Positions 55,801 through 63,457 of a DNA stretch of 64,000 nucleotides are shown here, in pieces. This stretch comes from G963677085 sp963677085 (GTDB lineage: Bacteria; Planctomycetota; Planctomycetia; Pirellulales; Thermoguttaceae). Below the pieces are notes generated by a model. That model made no database searches and was not told the DNA's origin. It saw nothing but the letters and a program-made list of their open reading frames with translations. The position numbers and the translations under genes were made by a program. The DNA lies in assembly GCA_963677085.2 (NCBI GenBank), contig CAXXFH010000003.1, positions 372,001 through 436,000 on the forward strand, in the 5' to 3' direction. Each line of letters opens with the position of its first letter. The stretch's first letter is position 1.

Positions 55801-57362
55801 CCGCGGCCGGCGATCGGAAACGGTCGCAGTTGAGTGTGACGGAGATTCGCGTGCGTCGCCCGACCGAGCACCGCTATTTTCCGCGACATCAGGTGTTGGC
55901 CGAAGGCGACGGACGGCTTTATTTCCTCGTTTCGCATTCGCAGAACGTGATCGCGTACGTGCCCTTGGACGAGCAATGCCGACCGATCGGCAAAGCGATT
56001 CACGACCGGCACGAGGGGGTGTGGTGGAACAACATCCAGAACATCCCGCAACCGAAAATCGAAAAGGAACTAACGATCGCGGCCGCGCGATACTTCGGCG
56101 GCAAACTCTTCCTTGGCACCCAACGTTATGGATTGCTGGTATTCGATCCCAAGTCGGAGACTTGGCAGAGTTACGGTCCCCAAAAGGGGATTCCAAGTTC
56201 GACCGTGGAGCAGTTCTTTCCTCTCGGCGACCAATTGCTCTACGGAGTGTCGCAAGCGGGGCACTTCACGTTCGACGTGGCCAGCAGCGCCGTTACCTTG
56301 GTGCACCGCGCCGACGAGCAGGGCGGTCGGTTTGCCTACAACGAACTGCAACTACTGTGGCACGACGGCAACCGGGTGATGGCCGCCAGTCGAGGTGGTA
56401 TCTGGGCCGATCTGCTTGCCGCAAAACCCACTTACACACCTCTCTCACGCACTACATGCTACGGATGGAAGATGGACAATCCGCCGCACCTTGGAATCGT
56501 CGGGGCGGCGGAAGCCGACGGGCGGCGATTCTATCTCTGCCGCGGCGGGTTGTACGAAATCGACGCAGCCGGGAAGACTCAAAACGCGTGGTGGACCGCC
56601 TTCCGTCTTGAACCGGCAGGCGGTGGATTGAGTGTTAACACGGGCCTGGAGGTTGGCGCCCCGGCCGACTGCCCTATCGTCGGGTTGTCCCGATTATTCT
56701 CTTGTGGCTCACGGTTGGTTTTCGTCGACTCCCATCAGCTGACTGTCTTCGACTTGAAGACCGACACCTGGTACGGTCCGATGGATGCTCGCGGTGAGGT
56801 AACTTTGGTCACAGCCAGCAAGGGGCTATGGGGAAAATTTCCTCCCGACGACGGCGTGTTTTACCTTCCGCTCGACGAACTTCTCGACTATGCCAAATCG
56901 ATAGGGCGAGTGATGACCACTGCCGAGTACCGCCGCCGCAAAGAACAGTACGTCGACGCAGCCAAGCCACTGGATCGTGGGAAGCTCACCCTCGGAATGC
57001 GTCAGTTCGACAAGGCGAAGACGGCCTTTCAGCAGGTACTGGACACGGAGCCAAACCAGCCCGAAGCCCTGCTGCTGATGGGACTTCTTCACGATCGCAA
57101 CGGTCTGAATCAACCCGAGGAGGCGATCAAATACTACCGCCAAGCCTCCAACCTGCCCGACAACAACAATGCCTCCTACTCGGGCATGTACCTTTGGGTT
57201 TGCGTTCTGAAAAACAACAAGCGATGGGCAGAGACGGTCGAACTGTGCGACAAAATGCTGGATCGTTTCCCTGGACTGGGCGAGACTCCCAGGAAACGCA
57301 TCCAGTGGCTTCGGAACCACGCCCGGGAACAATTGAACCAGAAAGAACAAGGGGGTTCCTGA
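52875..57362 (+). CDS. Very large exported CsgG-like/propeller/TPR protein
   Basis: 1495 aa from ATG 52875. Signal peptide YLGVVVAAILFASPMLSLAD. Residues about 30-370: helical, HEAT-like region with a CNVC motif. Residues about 375-480: CsgG/FlgO-like domain (AAELACDRLAQELAVAGIAR, VVDRAQVAQILRERV, then YDAMIRLEIDATRILR and LVNLSTGNVLGEQ). About 560-740: LEAATAKEESLLLLMGLSRL and helical/coiled segments. About 1000-1330: a beta-propeller (YFGGKLFLGTQRYGLLVFDP, RFYLCRGGLYEID). About 1370-1495: TPR-like helices (PEALLLMGLLHDRNGLNQPE). CsgG-like domains occur in outer-membrane secretion and lipoprotein-regulator proteins. The whole architecture is unfamiliar to me; function unknown. Confidence 0.75.
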   Translation: MKMYLGVVVAAILFASPMLSLADSPNAAPWQQQIVQFESRLFEPVLTAAQIDRLLEELTTPATRPTAAKQLAEQGQGHIDTIIRFARRCPDVETRQVCADLVEVLDSSYRITTLGQQLGALYRQHTEALLPAYWKRFRKDPLDQPAVAMLMYGDPEKVYAALGKDHDRHDRLRYLLLRMRELSPDDFARRHLFEHTCSGARLVTADVFPTAGYHRIVGHVARTSIQFVEKNYPREDLPKIEQCNVCRRIVYLYKYQSSFTRDKVVCATLELDRWEYTADKISARPRVVRLMGGWTEQICVLPELKLDRNRQLDWAANNRPAPWWAKPYVPPVYQNRLFFGPKPEEAIAPEEVSHRPLTGVLAPRADAESVKIDPAAPSVVFLPPRLPVQTAIEDEIAAELACDRLAQELAVAGIARVVDRAQVAQILRERVLDSNSSQSLLSYDAMIRLEIDATRILRAVKVSLVNLSTGNVLGEQTFGWPLKEDDVRPLLSLCQSALKGVNRPTAGKLRVRAIWSDNAIANERVAPLRQRLIEVFDTSLRKSERIVLVHHLEAATAKEESLLLLMGLSRLPGQRQFSPQADATVELCIVEGDGRGKTFPETPVEIGVRICKGAELEGDWTTTAGLVRNFDALIPQAWQKLAQSLSEAQPEAAALLVNEMSLRRKQAEAEMQAVGELEAVVGRLEGGERVKTYRAQLAHAEAAVKLDPTYPDAAAAQVRALSQISYFDWKSPKQMPDAPLRTLREAAYYLERFRSNTELCGNFCSAAIYGLYRSPLNRLYGLVDGAKPLSKVSQDSFTFTPELVQGLDAVKQLVERGVEDDVKCRFSSVERMIAVTYRGMELLDVSPADRQAWLEKIYRRCSEKNERIEKSGRGCAVDWDEYARLSVRIAELFIEDGQTDKGKQIVARALATMPAKYSQSASVTRLARAVAAKLDDAQLVTGVKRQIDRKKKQRVDLVWIKWPTVDVFSEKKNSAPAAGDRKRSQLSVTEIRVRRPTEHRYFPRHQVLAEGDGRLYFLVSHSQNVIAYVPLDEQCRPIGKAIHDRHEGVWWNNIQNIPQPKIEKELTIAAARYFGGKLFLGTQRYGLLVFDPKSETWQSYGPQKGIPSSTVEQFFPLGDQLLYGVSQAGHFTFDVASSAVTLVHRADEQGGRFAYNELQLLWHDGNRVMAASRGGIWADLLAAKPTYTPLSRTTCYGWKMDNPPHLGIVGAAEADGRRFYLCRGGLYEIDAAGKTQNAWWTAFRLEPAGGGLSVNTGLEVGAPADCPIVGLSRLFSCGSRLVFVDSHQLTVFDLKTDTWYGPMDARGEVTLVTASKGLWGKFPPDDGVFYLPLDELLDYAKSIGRVMTTAEYRRRKEQYVDAAKPLDRGKLTLGMRQFDKAKTAFQQVLDTEPNQPEALLLMGLLHDRNGLNQPEEAIKYYRQASNLPDNNNASYSGMYLWVCVLKNNKRWAETVELCDKMLDRFPGLGETPRKRIQWLRNHAREQLNQKEQGGS

Positions 57363-57399
57363 ATGGGCGGCTTGGCTAGGTCGTGTTTTTTTACGACCA

Positions 57400-58679
57400 C
57401 AGGAGAAATGCAAAGTCTATTTTGCCAACCAAGGGGCGGGCTGGGTCGTAGAAACGGAAGGCCGTGGCGGAGTTGCGGCGGGAGTTTCCTACGTTTCAAG
57501 GAGGGCCGTATCGTGGTCGCATCGTCGTTGAGTCAGTTGGAGGCGGTATTCTCAAAGGTTTCGGATCCACGCGACCCCAGGGGGGTGAGGCATCCGTTCT
57601 CCGGCATCGTTTCCTTGGTGTTTCTCGGCTTGTTGGGGCGGATTACCGAGATGGCCGTGGTGGTACGTTGGGCGAATGCGAATTGGGAGGAACTCAAGGA
57701 ACCACGGGGATTTACACGCGACAAATCCCCGTGCGGCTCGACCATTTCCAGGGCATTGGCCGGGCTCAGTCTGGACGAGTTTCGCGAGGCGTTCGCCCTA
57801 TGGCTGAACACGGCCCTGGCCGATCAGGAGGGCCGTTGGGCTGCGGCGGTCGACGGCAAGATGTGTCGCCAAGGACTTGGCGCCGATGGCTCGCCCGTGC
57901 AGATGCTCAATGTTTTCCTGCAACGGGTCAAGTTGACGCTGGACCAATGGTCGATCGGCGGCGACAAAACCAACGAGCCTGGGAGTCTCAAAGTGCATCT
58001 GGCTGAGTTGCTCGAGGCCTATCCCGCCCTGCAACTGCTCACCGGCGATGCGATCTACGCCCAGCGGCCGTTGCTCGAACTTCTCCAAGATTACGGCTGC
58101 GACTACCTGTTCCAAGTCAAGGCGAACCAGCCCGACATGCTGGACGCCTTGGAAACCTGCTTTTTCCAGGAGACGGCCACCGAGCCGGCCCATGAAGTCA
58201 TCGAAAAAAGGGGCTGAATCGGGAAACGCGTCGGCTTTGGATCAACCTCGACGACGCCGAGCATATCCGCGAGCATCTGAACGTTCCCGGCTGCCGGATC
58301 GGCATTCGGGTTGATCGCTTAGTGCGCTCGGCGGAGGGCACGCTCCTTTCCTGCGAAAGCCGGTACTTCATCACCAGTCTGGAGCCCGATTCGGTCACGC
58401 CGCGTGAACTCCAGGCCACCATTCGTGACCACTGGCAGGTGGAAAACTGCCTTCATTTCGTCAAGGACCGCTGGTGGGACGAAGATCGCCACTACACCAA
58501 GCGGCCCGGCCTGGCCGAGGCGTTCGCGTCGCTGACCAACGCCGCTCTGGCCGTCCTCCGCCTGATCCACCCTCCAGGCGAACCCCTTCGGGCAACCGCC
58601 GAACGAATCCAATGGCGGCCCCGCTCCACCCTCTCCCGCCTCGGATTCAACCCGCCCAGGTGACTTTGCATTTCTCCTG
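57400..58679 (+). mobile_element. ISAs1-family insertion sequence
   Basis: Exact inverted repeats CAGGAGAAATGCAAAGTC (57400-57417) and complement (58662-58679); length 1280 bp. The flanking 8-10 bases do not match, so no target duplication is visible. It lies 37 bases after the stop of the 1495-aa gene, leaving that gene intact. Confidence 0.85.
57513..58663 (+). CDS. ISAs1-family transposase, two frames
   Basis: Starts at GTG 57513 behind GGAGGG. Frame one: LEAVFSKVSDPRDPRGVRHP, WAAAVDGKMCRQG (first Asp), LLTGDAIYAQRPLLELL (second Asp), then EVIEKRG and stop at 58217. The next frame continues as EVIEKKGLNRETRRLWINL, SRYFITSL and DHWQVENCLHFVKDRWWDED (Glu), to 58663. The join is at A6G4 (58204-58213), reading GAA AAA AGG GGC, which allows a -1 slip. 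ISAs1 transposases are usually one frame, so this could be a one-base deletion instead. Confidence 0.75.
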
Positions 58680-58885
58680 CTAGGGCAGGGAGCATTCTTT
58701 CTTTCCCATACCCCAGGAGTTATAATACCGTCTTCTCACATCCCAATCGCCACGTTTTTCAACCGATCCGCGCCACACTTTTCAACCGTTGTTTACATTT
58801 TCCGACGCTTGCTACAAAGCTATCCACTGCCTCGGCGACGCATCGTCCACTCGTATGTCCGCACCGCGTAGCGAATCCACACTCC
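58680..58885. other. Unassigned segment between ISAs1 and the intron remnant
   Basis: No gene recognised. May be the degenerate 5' portion of the intron fragment; I cannot align it. Confidence 0.25.
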
Positions 58886-58960
58886 GAGGAGCCGTATGCG
58901 CTAATGTGTGCATGTACGGATCTGTGGGAGCCCTGGGGGAGCAATCCCCCGGGGCCACCC
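58886..58960 (+). ncRNA. Probable group II intron 3' end (domains V and VI)
   Basis: GAGCCGTATG (58889-58898) pairs with GTACGGATC after a loop, the form of group II intron domain V (GAGCCGTATG...GTACGGTTC). One position of the catalytic triad pairing is changed (A instead of the usual U). A second hairpin, gggagccctgggggagcaat and its complement (58925-58960), has the place and shape of domain VI. No intron-encoded reverse transcriptase is nearby, so this is a remnant. Confidence 0.5.
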
Positions 58961-58998
58961 AGCGACTTCGCCGTGAACGCATTTACACCGAAGTCGCT
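58961..58998. repeat. Perfect 10-base inverted repeat
   Basis: AGCGACTTCG (58961-58970) and CGAAGTCGCT (58989-58998) around an 18-base loop, directly after the intron-like hairpins. It lies 47 bases beyond the 3' end of the sulfatase gene and could act as its transcription stop on the minus strand, although no T-run follows. Confidence 0.45.
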
Positions 58999-59045
58999 AG
59001 TCCGTTTCACCATGTGTTGTCCCACATGCAATCGCGTTTCCTGCG

Positions 59046-60545
59046 TCACTTGTGGCTGGAAGTGTCGTCTAGGTCGACGCGATGCATTTTTGATCCCACA
59101 TAGGGCGACTTGTCCCACAGGTCGGTTTCGCCCTCGGCGCGCAGGTCGCCGGTGGATCGCATCCAATGCTCCAGTTCCGCGCGGAGGATAAATTTGACGT
59201 TCGCGAACTTGGGTTCCTCGGCCACATTGTGAATCTGGCCGGGATCGTCGTCCAGCACGTAGAGTTCCTCGGCAGGGTGGCCTTGGCAGGCGCGTTGGAA
59301 GAAGGGAGCAATTGCTGGATCGTCGCGCCGCGCGAGCAGTTCGTCTTTGGTGGGCGAACGGTCTATGTCGGAGTAGGGGCCGCTGATCGTTTGGAATCGT
59401 GGATCGCCCGCTGGCAACAAATTTGGCCGGAGATTGCGGATATAGATATAGTCGCTCGTACGAACGGCACGCGAGGGGTAGCTCTGATTTCCCTCCCGCG
59501 TGCAGGCATGGCGTTCTCGCTCCAAAAAGACCTTGTCGCGAGCGGGATCGACTCTGCCCGACTTGTTGCATAGCAGAAGCTCGAGCAAGCTTCGGCCGGT
59601 CATCTGCTCGGGAGGCGTGAGGCGGGCTGCCACGAGAAACGTGGGCGCCAGATCGGCGTGGCTGACGAAGTCGTCGATCTGGCGACCGCCGGGGATTTGT
59701 TCGGGCCAATAAAACACCAAAGGCACGCGCAACCCACTGTCGTAGACCGTTGTCTTGCAGCGTGGAAAAGGCATGCCCTGGTCGCCGGAGATTACGACCA
59801 GCGTGTTGCCGAGTCGGCCGGCGCGCCGCGCCTGCTGAAGTAGCTGGCCCACTTCACGGTCGAACCGCTGGATCTCGAAGAAATAGTCGAGCAGATCGCT
59901 ACGGACGACAGGCGTGTCGGGCAGATGCGGTGACACGCGAACGGCGTCGGGTTTCATGCCCGAAGCCTCACCCGACCCCTTTTCGTAAGGACGGTGCGGG
60001 TCGATGCTGCCGAACCAGAAGCAGAAGGGTTTGTCGGCCGGGGCCTTTTCGAGAAACGTCGCGAAGTCTCGAAACTTGGGACCGCAGGGGTTTCGCTTTC
60101 GGCCCGTACCCTTAAGCGTGCCTGGAGCCCAACCCTTTCGGCAGTAACCCACGAAATATCCGCTTTCTTCCAAAAGGTCGGGATAGACGGGAAACCGCCC
60201 GGGAAGAATACCCGACTGGTTTGCGCCTTCATGCAATCGGTGAACGGCCTGCCCCGTGAGGATACCTGCCCGCGATGGAGTGCAGCTTGGGGCGGTCGCG
60301 AAGGCGTTCGTAAACAGAACGCCTTTGCTGGCGAGGCGATCGAATGTGGGAGTTTTGACCACAGGCGTACCGTAGGCCGAAGCGTGTGGCCAGGACCAGT
60401 CGTCGGCCAGGCAAAAGAGAATGTTGGGTCTGGCCGGGGCTCCGTCAGACGCGTTTTTGTCTTCTCCCGCGACAGAACCCGAGACGGCATGCAAACCTAG
60501 CGTTGCACCCAACAGCAGAGTACCAACATGCGGCGGTCGAAACAT
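59046..60545 (-). CDS. Exported sulfatase
   Basis: 499 aa from ATG 60545 with CTGGAGACC upstream on the minus strand. Signal peptide VGTLLLGATLGLHAVSGSVA. Type I sulfatase: metal-binding RPNILFCLADDWSWPHASAY (Asp48, Asp49), formylglycine site SCTPSRAGILTGQ (Cys88), SIDPHRPYEKG, and ISGDQGMPFPRCKTTVYDSG with the second metal pair. The C-terminal sub-domain ends ELYVLDDDPGQIHNVAEEPK. Removes sulfate esters from polysaccharides outside the cytoplasm; maturation needs an anaerobic or formylglycine-generating enzyme not in the window. Similar to the dead fragment at 37950. Confidence 0.9.
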   Translation of the reverse strand: MFRPPHVGTLLLGATLGLHAVSGSVAGEDKNASDGAPARPNILFCLADDWSWPHASAYGTPVVKTPTFDRLASKGVLFTNAFATAPSCTPSRAGILTGQAVHRLHEGANQSGILPGRFPVYPDLLEESGYFVGYCRKGWAPGTLKGTGRKRNPCGPKFRDFATFLEKAPADKPFCFWFGSIDPHRPYEKGSGEASGMKPDAVRVSPHLPDTPVVRSDLLDYFFEIQRFDREVGQLLQQARRAGRLGNTLVVISGDQGMPFPRCKTTVYDSGLRVPLVFYWPEQIPGGRQIDDFVSHADLAPTFLVAARLTPPEQMTGRSLLELLLCNKSGRVDPARDKVFLERERHACTREGNQSYPSRAVRTSDYIYIRNLRPNLLPAGDPRFQTISGPYSDIDRSPTKDELLARRDDPAIAPFFQRACQGHPAEELYVLDDDPGQIHNVAEEPKFANVKFILRAELEHWMRSTGDLRAEGETDLWDKSPYVGSKMHRVDLDDTSSHK

Positions 60546-60997
60546 CGGGAAGGTCTCCAGTTGCTGTCATCGCCCAAAGTGGATCGTTCACATAGCCGAC
60601 CGTCGGAAAACACGCGCCCGTCTGTTTATTGGCAAACTGGGCATTGGCAACCGCGTTCTGAAGAGTCACGTTCAAGGCAGGAAGCGGTCCCAAGGGCAGA
60701 AAGGACGGCGGAAGTGCGCCAACGTGTTGGTCAAATCCAGTTACGGTTTCCGTGGAGGGGGGTGGAGCGAACGACAGGCCGGTTTGACTTCCACCAACCA
60801 CCCAGTTAGATTATATACCAAACATTGATCTAAGAATCAACTAGCCTGATATTAAATTAAGCAGCTTCAGGCAACTAGGAAACATCATCGTCGATTGGCT
60901 AGGCCGTCGATCCCAAGTGGTCCACACACGGGTGGCCCCGCCGAAAGATGCGCCATGTCCGTTTTTTTGAAGAAGACGGAAATGTCGCGCAAAATGG
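60546..60997. other. Divergent intergenic region (sulfatase / IclR)
   Basis: No gene recognised. It should contain the sulfatase promoter on the minus strand; near 60800-60860 the sequence is AT-rich (ttatataccaaacattgatc). Confidence 0.35.
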
Positions 60998-61026
60998 TTG
61001 ACATATAGATGACTGTACGATATAAA
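60998..61026 (+). promoter_or_regulatory. Near-consensus sigma70 promoter of the IclR gene
   Basis: TTGACA (60998-61003), exactly 17 bases, then TATAAA (61021-61026). The IclR start codon is about 90 bases downstream, leaving an untranslated leader of roughly 80 bases. Confidence 0.6.
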
Positions 61027-61114
61027 AAACGCACGCAATCGACGTATCCAACGCATCCCGGGCCACGACGTTGCCCGGGAAAGCAAGGATCTTCTCTCAA
61101 AGAATGACAGAGCA

Positions 61115-61924
61115 ATGTCCCGAACCATCGACCAGACTTCTGGTGAAACCGACACGACACGGTACCACGTTCCCAACCTGGACCGAGCACTGATAATCCT
61201 CGAATTTCTCGCCTCGGAGCCTCATGGTTACGGCGTGAGCGAAATCGCTCGACGCGTCGAGTTGCCCAAAAATAGTGTTTTTCGCATCGTCTCTACGTTG
61301 CACGCCCATGGATATCTCAACCGGCGCGACAGCGACAAGACCTATCGCCTCAGCCGCAAGCTCTTGTCGCTTGGCTACGCGGCGATCGACGAGCACAACC
61401 TCATCGAAAAGTCGATTCAGGTGATGCGCGAACTGCGCGACGCTTGCGACGAAACCACGTTGATCGGTACTCTCATCGACAACCAGGGCGTGGTCTTGGA
61501 GCAGGTGCCCAGCAATCAACCCGTGAAGGTGTTGATCAAGATCGGCCACCACTTCCCGCTGCACACCGCCGCGCCGGGCAAGGCCATGCTGGCATTCCTG
61601 CCGGAGGATCAATGTGAAGCGATCCTCGACAAAATGCGTCTCACCAAGTTCAACGACCGCACGATCACCAGCAAGGCCAAATTTCGCGAGGAGTTGGCCG
61701 AGGTGCGCGAATTGGGTTACGCGCTGGATCGTGGCGAAGAGTTGGAGACTTTACATTGTGTAGCCGCTCCGATATTAGACCACCGCGGCCATCCCGTAGC
61801 AGGCATCTGGATTACGGGCCCCGCATCGCGGCTGAAAACCGAGGACTTCGAGCGATTGGGCAAGATCGTTATGGAGCACGTCCACATCATTTCGGAACGT
61901 TTTGGTTATTCATTACTCACGTGA
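61115..61924 (+). CDS. IclR family transcriptional regulator
   Basis: 269 aa from ATG 61115. N-terminal winged helix: ALIILEFLASEPHGYGVSEI, then ARRVELPKNSVFRIVSTLHA. Effector domain: KIGHHFPLHTAAPGKAMLAF, LGYALDRGEELETLHCVAAP and VAGIWITGP. It is only moderately similar to the IclR protein at 17068. It is divergent from the sulfatase and upstream of two PEP-CTERM genes, so those are its probable targets. The inducer is unknown. Confidence 0.88.
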   Translation: MSRTIDQTSGETDTTRYHVPNLDRALIILEFLASEPHGYGVSEIARRVELPKNSVFRIVSTLHAHGYLNRRDSDKTYRLSRKLLSLGYAAIDEHNLIEKSIQVMRELRDACDETTLIGTLIDNQGVVLEQVPSNQPVKVLIKIGHHFPLHTAAPGKAMLAFLPEDQCEAILDKMRLTKFNDRTITSKAKFREELAEVRELGYALDRGEELETLHCVAAPILDHRGHPVAGIWITGPASRLKTEDFERLGKIVMEHVHIISERFGYSLLT

Positions 61925-62061
61925 CATGGACAACCGTCGGCGTTAGAGCAAGCGGGTGGATGCGTCCAACGATCTCTTGATCTCTCGGATCAATTGGCAA
62001 CGCTCAATAAGAATGTTCGGCAAGTGAAACACTCATCCCACGTTCCCAGGGGGGGGCTATC

Positions 62062-63405
62062 ATGACAAGGTCATCCCAACGCGTGCGGCTTTTCTCCTTT
62101 GGTTTGCTGATCGGCCTAACCGTTTGGGCGGCAAGGCCCGCGGAAGCGGCAGTGGCGATTCCCCTTTCACCGACGACCGCAACGCAATCGAACGTAATTT
62201 CCGAGACACTTAGTGCCAACGCTTCGGTTGCGGGGAACACCATCGTCGGAGAACGGGGCTGGGCCATTAGCGGCGCGGTGGGAACGGCCCCGTTTGCCGT
62301 CTTCCCGACCATGTCGCCCTACGATTCCGGTCCGCTCAACACCGACTACGTGTTTACCTTGGATTTCGACGATGTGCCGAAGCTGATCTTGGGCAAGTTC
62401 CAACTCGAAGCTACCAGCGATGCAAACCCCACTGTGAGCAGCGGCGCCACATGGACGGCATTGACGCCGCTCAGCGTTGCCTCGGCCACCGGCAGTTCTC
62501 TCTCGATCGTCGACGGCACCGTGATCAAGTATACGAGTGACACGGCAGCCATTCCCGATAACGACAAGTACACCATCGTGGTCGGCGATCCGGGGCTTTC
62601 CAATATCACGGGATTTCGGGTCACGACGTTCAACGACGTAGACCTTCCCGGCGGCTCCGGCGGTCCGGGCCTTTCGGACAACGGCAATTTCGTGTTGAGC
62701 GAGATCAACGCCCAATCCCAAATGAACATCACCGGTAACGCGACGTTCATCCGCAGCGACTTGGTGGACACCAATTACGACACGGACTCGCATGGGCTGA
62801 TCATCGGCGGGGAAGGCCCTGACAAACGAATCCGCGGCCTTTTGAGCTTCGATCTTTCCCAAGTGCCCGACGACATGGATTTCGCCGATGTGCAACTCGA
62901 CATGTTCATCAAGACGCTCGATGGTTCGGCGAGCGCAGATCGCGACGTTACCTGGGAAGTTCGAGCCCTCGCGTCATCGTTTGTCGAAGACGAAGCCACG
63001 TGGAACAACGCCGCCCAATCGCAACCCTGGAACGCAGCCGGAGGCGATTTCAATACCGATGCCGCCGACCTGTTAGCGACCTTGACCGTTAACACGGGCA
63101 ACGGATCCATAAACCCTGGAGATCTGCTCAGTTTCCAAAGCACCTCCGGCGGAGCGTTCAAGAACCTGGTGGCCGACGCCATCGCAAACGACGAAACGCT
63201 GTACCTGGTTGTCTATGCTCCCGAAGCAGAGGTCGGTTCGCAGCGCAATTTCCTCTTCGTCCATTCCGACGACACCGGGGCGGCCTTGGGTTTGGCCCCG
63301 AAACTGGTCTTTGTCGTACCCGAACCAGCGACCTGGGTCCTGTTAGCTCTGGGCACTGTTTGCCTCGTCGCAACTCGTTTTGGAAGGCAGCGTTTGACGG
63401 CGTGA
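62062..63405 (+). CDS. PEP-CTERM protein with DNRLRE-like domain
   Basis: 447 aa from ATG 62062 behind a G-rich site. Signal peptide LFSFGLLIGLTVWAARPAEA. Residues about 30-210: a beta domain shared with the next gene (GERGWAISGAVGTAPFAVFP, SDANPTVSSGATWTALTPLS). Residues about 225-420: DNRLRE-like repeat (IRGLLSFDLSQVPDDMDFAD, VTWEVRALASSFVEDEATWN). C-terminus VPEPATWVLLALGTVCLVAT and RFGRQR, an exosortase signal. Probably surface-bound and carbohydrate-associated. Confidence 0.85.
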   Translation: MTRSSQRVRLFSFGLLIGLTVWAARPAEAAVAIPLSPTTATQSNVISETLSANASVAGNTIVGERGWAISGAVGTAPFAVFPTMSPYDSGPLNTDYVFTLDFDDVPKLILGKFQLEATSDANPTVSSGATWTALTPLSVASATGSSLSIVDGTVIKYTSDTAAIPDNDKYTIVVGDPGLSNITGFRVTTFNDVDLPGGSGGPGLSDNGNFVLSEINAQSQMNITGNATFIRSDLVDTNYDTDSHGLIIGGEGPDKRIRGLLSFDLSQVPDDMDFADVQLDMFIKTLDGSASADRDVTWEVRALASSFVEDEATWNNAAQSQPWNAAGGDFNTDAADLLATLTVNTGNGSINPGDLLSFQSTSGGAFKNLVADAIANDETLYLVVYAPEAEVGSQRNFLFVHSDDTGAALGLAPKLVFVVPEPATWVLLALGTVCLVATRFGRQRLTA

Positions 63406-63457
63406 AATCCGAAATCAACGCTTCCCGTGTTCAGGCGGTTATCCAAAGGAGAGTGTA

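Noticed and set aside
57370..58700. Target-site duplication for ISAs1
   Set aside because: The 8-10 bases on each side do not match, so none is claimed.
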